From Oscillospiraceae bacterium (GTDB taxonomy: Bacteria > Bacillota > Clostridia > Oscillospirales > Ruminococcaceae), in NCBI GenBank assembly GCA_020024285.1, contig JAHHTZ010000015.1, positions 1 to 11,461 on the forward strand: a stretch of DNA of 11,461 nt, in the 5' to 3' direction. Below, piece by piece: positions 1 to 6,172 of this stretch. The notes below the pieces were generated by a model, which worked only from the letters and a program-made list of their open reading frames with translations, was not told the DNA's origin and ran no database searches. The position numbers were made by a program, and so were the translations under genes. Each line of letters starts with the position of its first letter. Positions within the stretch are counted from its first letter, which is position 1.

Positions 1-45
1 TCTCTCCCTTAGCTATCGAAGCCTGTTCTTTCAGACAGCTTTGAT

Positions 46-87
46 GCTCAGTAACTCCACTGCACAGCAGAGCTGAGAGCTTTTTTT
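46..87 (+). terminator. Possible intrinsic terminator
   Basis: CTCAG at 47–51 pairs with CTGAG at 73–77. Inside it CTGC (60–63) pairs with GCAG (67–70). Three bases later there is a run of seven T (81–87). This is terminator-like for a plus-strand transcript entering from outside the window, but the outer stem is short and its internal loop is unequal. Confidence 0.35.
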
Positions 88-312
88 CTTGGGTGAACCC
101 CTTCTTCCACCGATATGGTACAGACTTTTTAGCGTTGTCGCCTGCTTTAATTTTTTTATTCATGCAACGAACGGAGGCGACAGTGTTTCCAAGTTTTCAC
201 GATATTGGTGGACGCACAAGCCTACGCAATAGGGGGTTATCGACTATTGGAGAAGTACCGTTACTAAGTGAAAAGATAACATAAAGCACAGGTTTGGTGC
301 TAAGGGGGGTAC

Positions 313-337
313 ATAGTTCGCGCTTTGCGCGAACTAT
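313..337. repeat. Perfect 11-bp palindromic hairpin
   Basis: ATAGTTCGCGC and GCGCGAACTAT are perfect inverted copies around a TTT loop. Runs of six G flank the hairpin on both sides (304–309 and 340–345). It lies just outside the 105-bp repeat element that begins at 354, so it may be part of the same intergenic element. No T-run follows, so a terminator is unlikely. Confidence 0.7.
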
Positions 338-353
338 TAGGGGGGCAGCGCCC

Positions 354-458
354 GCCCTTAGATGAGTTTCTTCCCCCATTCTTTACTCATATAAAGAATG
401 GGGTCGCTCCTCGTAAGAACTGCGAAAAGATACTTATTATGAAAGCGAAAGATTGCAG
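354..458 (+). repeat. Composite repeat, left copy (inverted at right edge)
   Basis: This 105-bp stretch aligns without gaps to the reverse complement of 11357–11461. The first 36 bases are identical and the rest differs at scattered positions. Its core is a 12-bp hairpin, CCCCATTCTTTA paired with TAAAGAATGGGG, with a six-base loop that differs by one base between the copies (CTCATA here, CTCACA in the other copy). A second shared block is TATGAAAGCGAAA. There is no open frame with a ribosome binding site. It looks like a dispersed intergenic repeat; its family is unknown to me. Confidence 0.8.
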
Positions 459-459
459 A

Positions 460-642
460 AAACCTTCAAAGATTGAAAAACAAAATACTATCGAATCGGC
501 AGAAGGTGGCGAAATAACAGTAGCTGCTTACGCATCTACTGTCACGAGAATACCGCGGTTTTCGCAAAAGCTCAAACCGCTGCATTCTCGGCTCGGTTCG
601 ACAGCTTGTGCGGTACAAACCTTCAAAGATTGAAAAGCAAAA
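460..642. repeat. 26-bp direct repeats bounding a 131-bp hairpin module
   Basis: A 26-base sequence beginning AAACCTTCAAAGATTG occurs at 460–485 and again at 617–642 with one mismatch, 157 bp apart. Between the copies, ACAGTAG (517–523) pairs with CTACTGT (536–542). Immediately after, CGAGAAT (545–551) pairs with ATTCTCG (584–590) and GCGGTTT (555–561) with AAACCGC (574–580), forming one 46-base hairpin. The right-hand copy of the composite repeat lacks this 157-bp segment, so it looks like an extra module in the left copy. Confidence 0.7.
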
Positions 643-644
643 AA

Positions 645-694
645 CCTGCGATTGAGCAGAACCCCCCGCCCCTGTGTACAAATTACCAAATATA
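645..694. repeat. Second shared block of the composite repeat, left copy
   Basis: This block carries TGCGATTGAGCAGAA and then, reading the minus strand, TATATTTGGTAATTTG. Both recur in the same relative order in the inverted right-hand block (about 11281–11328). The TATATTTGRTAATTTG part matches copies at 11281 and 11342. It ends just before the aspA terminator. Confidence 0.6.
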
Positions 695-700
695 AAAAAC

Positions 701-731
701 AAAAACCCCCTCCGCATGGGAGGGGGTTTTT
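701..731. terminator. Bidirectional intrinsic terminator after aspA
   Basis: AAAAACCCCCTCC (701–713) and GGAGGGGGTTTTT (719–731) form a perfect 13-bp stem with a GCATG loop. The stem ends in a T-run on both strands. It sits 29 bp past the aspA stop codon and would also stop plus-strand transcripts coming from the repeat region. Confidence 0.92.
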
Positions 732-760
732 ATGTAAATCAATAAAATCAGGAGATCAAA

Positions 761-2137
761 TTATACCATAGCCTCTGGGTCGAGGATTGCTTCGATCTCT
801 TCCTCAGAGAAGATGTTTTTGCTTCTGAGCACGTCACGAACGGAGTCGCCGGTTTTGATTGCGGTTTTTGCAATCTCAGCGGACAGTTTGTAACCTACTT
901 TTGGGCAGATTGCGGTGATAACACCAACAGAACCGTCAACGAGGGCACGGCAGCGCTCTGGGTTTGCGGTGATACCGGAAACGCAGTTGTCAACAAAGGT
1001 TTCAACAGCGCCGGCGAGAGCGTTGATGGATTCGAACAGCTTGTGGTAGAGAACCGGCTCTGCGTAGTTGAGCTCCAGCTGACCAGCTTCAGCAGCCATG
1101 GTGATGGAAACATCGTTACCCATGATGCAGAATGCAGCCTGGGACATAACCTCAGGAATAACCGGGTTTACTTTACCTGGCATGATGGAAGAACCGTTCT
1201 GTTTTGCAGGCAGGTTGATTTCCTGGAAGCCGCAGCGTGGGCCGGAGGACATCAGACGGAAGTCGTTTGCCATCTTGGAGCAGGAAATTGCGCAGGTTTT
1301 CAGAGCAGCAGAAACGTAAGCGTAAGAATCAAGGTTCTGTGTGCCGTCTACGAGGTCGTCTGCTTTTACGATTGGGAAGCCTGTGATCTTAGCAAGCTCA
1401 GGAGCCAGTGCTTCAACGTATGCAGGGTTTGCATTGAGTGCTGTACCAACAGCGGTACCGCCCATGTTTACAGCGTACATTTCTTCCAGTGCGCGGTTGA
1501 GGCGAACAAGGTCGCGTGCGATTGCTTTTTTGTATGCACCAAATTCAGCGCCCAGACGGATCGGAACTGCGTCCTGCATCTGGGTACGGCCCATTTTGAT
1601 GATGCTGTGGAATTCTTCCTCTTTCTGTCCGAGGGCAGCTTCCAGACGCTCTACCTGAGCGATTGCTTTTTTCATCAGTTTGATCGCAGTCAGCTTTGCA
1701 GCAGAAGGGATCACGTCATTGGTGGACTGAGCGCGGTTTACATGGTCATTTGGATGAACGATGGAATAGTCGCCTTTTTCGCCGCCGAGGATCTCGATTG
1801 CGCGGTTTGCGATTACTTCGTTTGCGTTCATGTTTGCAGTTGTGCCTGCGCCGCCCTGGATCGGGTCGCAGATGAACTGGTCGTGCAGTTTTCCTTCGAG
1901 GATCTCATCGCAAGCCTTGCAGATCGCATCTTTGATCTTTACATCCAGCTCGCCAACCTGACAGTTGCAGATTGCACATGCTTTTTTGATCTGAGCCATA
2001 GAATTGATGAATTCCGGCTGCAGCTTCTGTCCGGTGATCTGGAAGTTCTCACAGCCTCTCATAGACTGTACGCCATAGTATGCGTCAACTGGTACTTCTT
2101 TTGTTCCGATGGAATCGGCTTCAATACGGTATGCCAT
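761..2137 (-). CDS. aspA: Aspartate ammonia-lyase (aspartase)
   Basis: The enzyme catalyses reversible deamination of L-aspartate to fumarate and ammonia in the cytoplasm and belongs to the aspartase/fumarase superfamily, whose members are homotetramers. The 458-residue product has the expected length. Visible motifs are STNDVIPS (138–145), GRTQMQDAVP (183–192) and the mobile catalytic loop signature GSSIMPGKVNP (315–325), whose serine is the family's general base. The stretch after the loop, VIPEVMSQAAFCIMGND, is typical of AspA rather than class II fumarase. The ATG at 2137 is chosen because GAGG (2147–2150) lies nine bases upstream and family homology starts at MAYRIE; an upstream in-frame ATG at 2194 would add 19 residues lacking homology. 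The gene is divergent from the malic enzyme gene. Confidence 0.96.
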   Translation of the reverse strand: MAYRIEADSIGTKEVPVDAYYGVQSMRGCENFQITGQKLQPEFINSMAQIKKACAICNCQVGELDVKIKDAICKACDEILEGKLHDQFICDPIQGGAGTTANMNANEVIANRAIEILGGEKGDYSIVHPNDHVNRAQSTNDVIPSAAKLTAIKLMKKAIAQVERLEAALGQKEEEFHSIIKMGRTQMQDAVPIRLGAEFGAYKKAIARDLVRLNRALEEMYAVNMGGTAVGTALNANPAYVEALAPELAKITGFPIVKADDLVDGTQNLDSYAYVSAALKTCAISCSKMANDFRLMSSGPRCGFQEINLPAKQNGSSIMPGKVNPVIPEVMSQAAFCIMGNDVSITMAAEAGQLELNYAEPVLYHKLFESINALAGAVETFVDNCVSGITANPERCRALVDGSVGVITAICPKVGYKLSAEIAKTAIKTGDSVRDVLRSKNIFSEEEIEAILDPEAMV

Positions 2138-2166
2138 AATGCTCAACCTCTTTCTAAGAATTTGTA

Positions 2167-2211
2167 GTACTTGTACAAAGTTGTACTTGTCCAAAAATGA
2201 CGGTGTACTTG
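2167..2211. promoter_or_regulatory. Three GTACTTG repeats in the aspA leader
   Basis: GTACTTG occurs at 2167–2173, 2183–2189 and 2205–2211, spaced 16 and 22 bp apart, all between the predicted aspA −10 box and its ribosome binding site. The first overlaps the palindrome TTGTACAA (2171–2178). The position would suit a roadblock-type repressor site or an RNA feature of the leader. No regulator is assigned. Confidence 0.35.
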
Positions 2212-2222
2212 CATCTTTGCCT

Positions 2223-2251
2223 CCATTATACCAACCTTACCTTCGAAATTC
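2223..2251 (-). promoter_or_regulatory. Predicted sigma-A promoter of aspA
   Basis: On the minus strand, TTGAAT (−35, 2246–2251) is followed after exactly 17 bp by a perfect TATAAT (−10, 2223–2228). Transcription would start near 2216, giving a leader of about 80 nt. Confidence 0.8.
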
Positions 2252-2294
2252 AATCCCTTTTTGAAATTATTCTTGCAAAATACAAACTTTGTTA

Positions 2295-2323
2295 TTGATT
2301 TATCCTTTCTTATGCAATATAAT
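2295..2323 (+). promoter_or_regulatory. Predicted sigma-A promoter of the malic enzyme gene
   Basis: TTGATT (−35, 2295–2300) and a perfect TATAAT (−10, 2318–2323) are separated by 17 bp. The −35 boxes of this promoter and the divergent aspA promoter are only 43 bp apart, so one regulator could act on both. The start would be near 2330, leaving a leader of about 140 nt. Confidence 0.8.
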
Positions 2324-2328
2324 GGAAT

Positions 2329-2461
2329 CGGAACCGGGAAAACCCTTCCCAAGAGGAGAGGTTCCGCGGCAAAATGCCAAACGAAACAATATCTCCCCAA
2401 GTAAGCGGCGTCTGCGCGATGCGCGCCGTTTTGAAGAAAAGGGCTCCCAAAATGAAGGAGG
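2329..2461 (+). promoter_or_regulatory. Structured 5' leader of the malic enzyme mRNA
   Basis: The leader is long and can fold. CGGAACC (2329–2335) pairs with GGTTCCG (2360–2366), with GGG/CCC pairing inside. A second, GC-rich hairpin around GCGGCG…CGCCG (about 2406–2428) is followed by TTTT. CTCC at 2444–2447 can pair with GGAG at 2457–2460, part of the ribosome binding site AAGGAGG (2455–2461). I recognise no known riboswitch class. Regulation through this leader is inference. Confidence 0.4.
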
Positions 2462-2470
2462 ATGACGACA

Positions 2471-3706
2471 ATGAATCTGAAAGAACAGGCTCTCAAGCTC
2501 CACAAGGACGCTCAGGGCAAAATCGCAATTCAGTGCAAAGTACCTGTAAAAACAAAAGAAGACCTCTCTCTGGCTTACTCCCCAGGTGTTGCAGAACCAT
2601 GTCTTGAAATCCACGACAACTACGAAAAGATCTACGATTACACCGCAAAGGGCAACATGGTAGCTGTTGTAACAAACGGCACCGCAGTGCTCGGTCTCGG
2701 TGACATCGGCGCAGGTGCAGGTCTTCCTGTAATGGAAGGAAAGGGCATCCTGTTCAAATCCTTTTCCGGCGTTGACGCATTCCCGATCTGCCTGAACACC
2801 AAAGACCCGGACGAGATCATCCGCACCGTAAAACTGATGGAACCAACCTTCGGCGGCGTAAACCTCGAGGACATCAAAGCTCCTGAGTGCTTCTATATTG
2901 AAGAAAAGCTCAAAGAGATCTGCGATATCCCGGTATTCCACGATGACCAGCACGGTACTGCGATCGTATGCGCTGCTGCTACCATCAATGCGCTCAAGCT
3001 GCTGGGCAAAAAACCGGAAGACCTCAAAGTAGCTGTAAACGGCTGCGGCGCTGCTGCAATCTCCGTTTCCAAGCTCATCATGGCTTTGGGTGTAAAAGAT
3101 ATCTCCCTGTGTGACTCCCGCGGCGTTGTATACGATGGACGTGAAAACATGAAAGAATCCACCGCTGCCATCGCGAAGATCACAAACCCAAATAAAATCA
3201 AAGGCACACTGGCTGACATCGTAAAAGATGCTGACATGTTCCTCGGTCTGTCCGTTGCAGACGCTCTGACCCCAGAGATGGTAAAAACCATGAAGAAAGA
3301 TCCAATCATCTTTGCAATGGCGAACCCAAATCCTGAGATCAATCCAAAGCTCGCAATCGAAAGCGGCGCAGCAGTTGTTGGTACCGGTCGTTCCGACTAT
3401 CCAAACCAGATCAACAACGTGCTTGCATTCCCTGGTATCTTCCGCGGTGCTCTTGATGTTCGCGCAACCAAGATCAACGAAGAGATGAAGCTCGCTGCTG
3501 CAAAAGCAATCGCAGCACTCGTTGCTGACAATGAGCTCAATGCAGAATACGTGATCCCATCTCCATTCGATCCACGCGTTGCACCGGCTGTTGCTGCAAA
3601 CGTTGCACGCATCGCAATCGAAACCGGTGTTGCTCGCAAAACCGACATCACCCCGGAACAGGTTGCAGAACATACCCGTCAGCTCGTAGCTGCACTGGAT
3701 AAATAA
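2471..3706 (+). CDS. NAD-type malic enzyme (malate to pyruvate)
   Basis: The enzyme oxidatively decarboxylates L-malate to pyruvate and CO2, reducing NAD(P)+, in the cytoplasm. The 411-residue product is the short bacterial form without the phosphotransacetylase tail of MaeB. Visible are SLAYSPGVAEPC (33–44, catalytic Tyr36), MEGKGILFK with the likely general base Lys91, EDIKAPECF (133–141, metal-binding acids), FHDDQHGTAIV (156–166), the dinucleotide-binding GCGAAA (191–196) and ANPNPEI (284–290). Asp215 after the second strand of the nucleotide fold favours NAD, though I would not exclude NADP. The ATG at 2471 is preferred over the one at 2462, which abuts AAGGAGG (2455–2461) with no spacing. 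With AspA and a fumarase it would convert aspartate to pyruvate. Confidence 0.93.
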   Translation: MNLKEQALKLHKDAQGKIAIQCKVPVKTKEDLSLAYSPGVAEPCLEIHDNYEKIYDYTAKGNMVAVVTNGTAVLGLGDIGAGAGLPVMEGKGILFKSFSGVDAFPICLNTKDPDEIIRTVKLMEPTFGGVNLEDIKAPECFYIEEKLKEICDIPVFHDDQHGTAIVCAAATINALKLLGKKPEDLKVAVNGCGAAAISVSKLIMALGVKDISLCDSRGVVYDGRENMKESTAAIAKITNPNKIKGTLADIVKDADMFLGLSVADALTPEMVKTMKKDPIIFAMANPNPEINPKLAIESGAAVVGTGRSDYPNQINNVLAFPGIFRGALDVRATKINEEMKLAAAKAIAALVADNELNAEYVIPSPFDPRVAPAVAANVARIAIETGVARKTDITPEQVAEHTRQLVAALDK

Positions 3707-3720
3707 TTTTTCCGTACACA

Positions 3721-3753
3721 AAACCGGCACTCGTTGTGAGTGCCGGTTTTTTT
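3721..3753 (+). terminator. Intrinsic terminator of the malic enzyme gene
   Basis: AAACCGGCACTC (3721–3732) pairs perfectly with GAGTGCCGGTTT (3738–3749) around a GTTGT loop, followed by more T up to 3753. It begins 14 bp after the stop codon. Confidence 0.93.
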
Positions 3754-3774
3754 GATTCCCTATTTTCGCCTTTT

Positions 3775-4240
3775 CCCCCGCTCGGATGCCTTCCCTATGC
3801 ATCCTTGCGGGGAATTTCTGCTCGAAGTGCGCGGATGCTCCCGACACCCCCGCACCTCCCCCGCTCGGATGTTTTCCCTAACCATCCTTGCGGGGATTTT
3901 TTACTGCTCGAAGCGCGCGGGTGCTCCCGACACCCCCGCACCTTCCCCCGCTCGGATGCCTTCCCTATGCATCCTTGCGGGGATTTTCTGCGCTCGAAGC
4001 GCGCGGATGCTCCCGACACCCCCGCACCTTCCCCCGCTCGGATGCTTTCCCTATGCACCCTTGCGGGGATTTTTGCTCGAAGCGCGCGGGTGCTCCCGAC
4101 ACCCCCGCACCTTCCCCGCCCGGATGTTTTCCCTAACCACCCTTGCGGGGATTTTTTGCTCAAAGCGCGCGGGTGCTCCCGACACCCCTGCACCTTCCCC
4201 GCTTGGATGTCTTCCCTAATCACTCTTGCGGGGATTTCTA
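3775..4240. repeat. Tandem array of 83–87-bp hairpin units
   Basis: Five full units and part of a sixth begin at 3775, 3858, 3945, 4031, 4114 and 4197. In each unit CCCCGC pairs with GCGGGG, and inside it GGATG-type pairs with CATCC-type around a TTCCCTA loop. On the plus strand a run of three to six T follows. The second half of each unit carries GCTCGAAGC and GTGCTCCCGACAC, which can also fold. Unit length is not a multiple of three and the frame drifts, so it is not coding. The last unit ends at the stop codon of the M3 peptidase gene, so the array is the 3' region of that minus-strand gene and lies past the terminator of the malic enzyme gene. Confidence 0.92.
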
Positions 4241-5935
4241 CATCTTCGAGGTATCGAATGCGGCAAGATACGCTTCGATGGCGGATGCCACCTCACCCAA
4301 GACGCCCTGTTCAAACGGGACCTTTAGGTTTGCGATCTTGAGCATCTTGCGAAACGGCAGCGTACCGCCGCGGCGGCAGATGGCAAGATAATCGCTCCAC
4401 GCCTTGGGGTCGTGGTCGATCTCGATGCGCTTCCAGAACTGGAGCGCGCACACCTGCGCCAGCGTGTAGTCGATGTAGTAAAACGGGGTCGAGAAGATGT
4501 GCCCCTGCTGGAACCACCAGCACCCGCGCTCGAGGATGTCGCAGCCCTCGTAGTCCTTGTGCGGCAGGTACTGCCGTTCAAGGCTGCGCCACACTGATTT
4601 GCGCTCGTCGGGGGTCAGCTCAGGATGCTCGTACACCTCATGCTGGAAGTGGTCGACCAATACGCCGTACGGCACAAACTTCACCGCGCCTCCCAGATGC
4701 AGGAAGTGGTATTTTTCGGTATCCTCCTTGAAGAATTTTTTACTCCACCGCCATGCAAAAAATTCCATGCTCATCGAGAAGATTTCCGCCGTTTCCTTCG
4801 TTGCGCCCAAGCATTCGGGGATGGGGATATTCCGCGACTGATACCGCTGGAACGCGTGCCCCGCTTCGTGCGTCAGCACATCGGCATCGCCCGACGTTCC
4901 GTTGAAGTTTGCAAAGATGAAGGGGACCTTATAATCCCACAGCGAGGTGCAGTAGCCGCCGCCGCGCTTTCCTGCACGGCTCACAAGGTCCATCAGCTCC
5001 TGCTCCACCATCACGTCGATGAATTCGCCCGTTTCCTCGCTCATCTCGTGGTACATGTTTTTCGCCGCAGCCACCAGCTCCTCGGGGGTCCCCTTCGGGG
5101 TCGGGTTGCCGGAGAGGAACTCGATCGGCTCGTCAAAATAGCGCAGACGCTCCTGCCCGAGGCGCTTTTTCTGCGCGTCGTAGAGCTTGTTCGCCACGGG
5201 AACAAGGTGCTTTTTCACCTCCTCGCGGTAGGCGGCAACGTCGTCGCGGTCGTAGTCGTAGCGCAGCATGCGCACATAGCCAAGCTCCACAAAGTTCTGA
5301 AAGCCGAGCTTTTTGGCGATCGTGTCGCGCAGCTTCACCAGACGGTCGAACAGCGTGTCGATGGCCGCCTCGTGCTCGACAAAGAAGCTCATGCGTGCAT
5401 CGTAGGCGCGCTGACGCAGCGCGCGGTCGGTACTGAGCGACAGCGCCTTGAGCTGGGCGAGGTTGTAGGTTTTGCCCTCAAATTCCACCGCGGCGCCGGC
5501 AATCAGCTTGCTGTACTCGGTGACGAGCCGGTTTTCCTCCTGCAAATCGGGGATGATGTCCTCCCGGAAGGATTTTTCGTTGAACTCGGCGCGCTTAAAG
5601 TACGTTTCGGGGATCTTCTCGCGCAGCTCCGGCGCAAAGGGGCTGTGCAGGACAAGGCGGAACAGCTTGCTCTCCAAATTTTGATACAGGGGACCGTATT
5701 CGTCCCAGTAGCTCGTTTCCGCATCGTAGAACGGGTCCTTCGTATCGATGGAGTTGCGGACGTGGCACAGGGTCGACATCGTGTCGTAGTGACCGCGCAG
5801 GACGTTGATTTCTCCGAAGATTTTGAGGAACGCATCGGAATCCTCGGCGCAGGCAAGCTCTGCCATCAAGGTTTCCATCTGGGACTTGACCGCTTCGTAA
5901 TCCGGTCGTTCATACAAAAATTCACGAAATTTCAT
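4238..5935 (-). CDS. pepF: M3-family oligoendopeptidase (PepF type)
   Basis: This is a cytoplasmic zinc metallopeptidase that cleaves short peptides. The 565-residue product carries the zinc motif HEAGH at 356–360 (His356, Glu357, His360); Glu384 in ETAEIFS is the likely third ligand, 28 residues after the first histidine as in PepF. GTSGDADVLTHEAGHAF and the later GHIFSTPFYYIDYTLA are typical of the Firmicutes M3 oligoendopeptidases. No signal peptide is seen. The ATG at 5935 has GGAGG (5944–5948) eight bases upstream. The stop codon falls at the end of the tandem hairpin array, and no conventional T-run terminator follows on the minus strand. Substrates cannot be told from sequence. Confidence 0.93.
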   Translation of the reverse strand: MKFREFLYERPDYEAVKSQMETLMAELACAEDSDAFLKIFGEINVLRGHYDTMSTLCHVRNSIDTKDPFYDAETSYWDEYGPLYQNLESKLFRLVLHSPFAPELREKIPETYFKRAEFNEKSFREDIIPDLQEENRLVTEYSKLIAGAAVEFEGKTYNLAQLKALSLSTDRALRQRAYDARMSFFVEHEAAIDTLFDRLVKLRDTIAKKLGFQNFVELGYVRMLRYDYDRDDVAAYREEVKKHLVPVANKLYDAQKKRLGQERLRYFDEPIEFLSGNPTPKGTPEELVAAAKNMYHEMSEETGEFIDVMVEQELMDLVSRAGKRGGGYCTSLWDYKVPFIFANFNGTSGDADVLTHEAGHAFQRYQSRNIPIPECLGATKETAEIFSMSMEFFAWRWSKKFFKEDTEKYHFLHLGGAVKFVPYGVLVDHFQHEVYEHPELTPDERKSVWRSLERQYLPHKDYEGCDILERGCWWFQQGHIFSTPFYYIDYTLAQVCALQFWKRIEIDHDPKAWSDYLAICRRGGTLPFRKMLKIANLKVPFEQGVLGEVASAIEAYLAAFDTSKM

Positions 5936-5971
5936 GGGGATTACCTCCTGACATCAATGTTCTATAGGTAG

Positions 5972-6000
5972 AGATTAGCAGGTTTTTCTCCTAAAATCAA
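5972..6000 (-). promoter_or_regulatory. Possible promoter of the M3 peptidase gene
   Basis: On the minus strand TTGATT (5995–6000) is followed after 17 bp by TAATCT (5972–5977). The −35 box is good and the −10 box poor. The position fits, just past the upstream gene's terminator. Confidence 0.4.
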
Positions 6001-6010
6001 GGGAAAAAAC

Positions 6011-6042
6011 AAGATCGGCTCAGGACGAGCCGATCTTCTTTT
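6011..6042. terminator. Bidirectional terminator after the membrane protein gene
   Basis: AAGATCGGCTC (6011–6021) pairs perfectly with GAGCCGATCTT (6027–6037) around AGGAC. A T-run follows on the minus strand (complement of 6004–6009) and TTCTTTTT follows on the plus strand. In the shifted frame of the membrane protein gene, the stop codon TGA (6020–6022) lies at the edge of the loop. Confidence 0.9.
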
Positions 6043-6172
6043 TGCTAAGATATTTCCCGAGGAAGAACCAGACGGCGAAGCACGCCAGACCGCCATACAG
6101 CCACTTGATGTGGACGCTCATCGCCCCCACAAAGGCTTCGAGATCTGAGCATTTCCATCTCACAATGCTCAT
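6020..6172 (-). pseudogene. Displaced C-terminal end of the membrane protein
   Basis: This frame lies one base out of register with the main frame. From about 6145 it encodes a stretch with a hydrophobic helix (WLYGGLACFAVWFFLG) and the basic end KYLSKKKIGSS, stopping in the terminator hairpin. It opens with an ATG at 6172 but lacks a ribosome binding site there, so independent translation is unlikely. Confidence 0.6.

Larger units (their letters stand above)
1..353. other. Non-coding, hairpin-rich stretch
   Basis: No convincing gene is seen. The open frames here are short, lack ribosome binding sites and resemble no family I know. Several inverted repeats are visible: CTCAG/CTGAG enclosing CTGC/GCAG (47–77) followed by seven T; TGTCGCCT (136–143) with AGGCGACA (175–182) around an AT-rich loop; CAATAG (227–232) with CTATTG (244–249); AGCAC/GTGCT near 286–302; and ATAGTTCGCGC (313–323) with GCGCGAACTAT (327–337). 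The stretch could be a decayed element, the tail of an upstream transcript or a structured RNA. The sequence does not decide between these. Confidence 0.5.

Noticed and set aside
93..717. Short frames of 60–102 codons at the left edge
   Set aside because: They cross several perfect hairpins, lack ribosome binding sites and show no protein-like composition.
761..2137. Class II fumarase as an alternative for the lyase gene
   Set aside because: The shared superfamily signature GSSIMPGKVNP does not decide it, but the following VIPEV and the TQMQDAVP region match aspartase rather than fumarase.
1043..2167. 374-codon open frame on the plus strand opposite aspA
   Set aside because: It is the antisense shadow of a conserved gene, is rich in Cys, Phe and Val, and has no ribosome binding site or family features.
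2300..3847. 515-codon open frame opposite the malic enzyme gene
   Set aside because: It mirrors the codons of the malic enzyme and runs through that gene's terminator and promoter; composition is not protein-like.
3775..4240. CRISPR array
   Set aside because: The whole 83–87-bp unit is repeated, with no unique spacers, and no cas genes are nearby.
3736..4341. Several overlapping frames of 80–200 codons on both strands in the tandem array, giving repeat-like proteins
   Set aside because: Unit lengths of 83–87 bp are not multiples of three, so the frame drifts from unit to unit, and no ribosome binding site is present. The openness comes from base composition.
4625..5971. 448-codon open frame opposite the M3 peptidase gene
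   Set aside because: Antisense shadow of a clear M3 peptidase; it crosses the peptidase start and promoter region.
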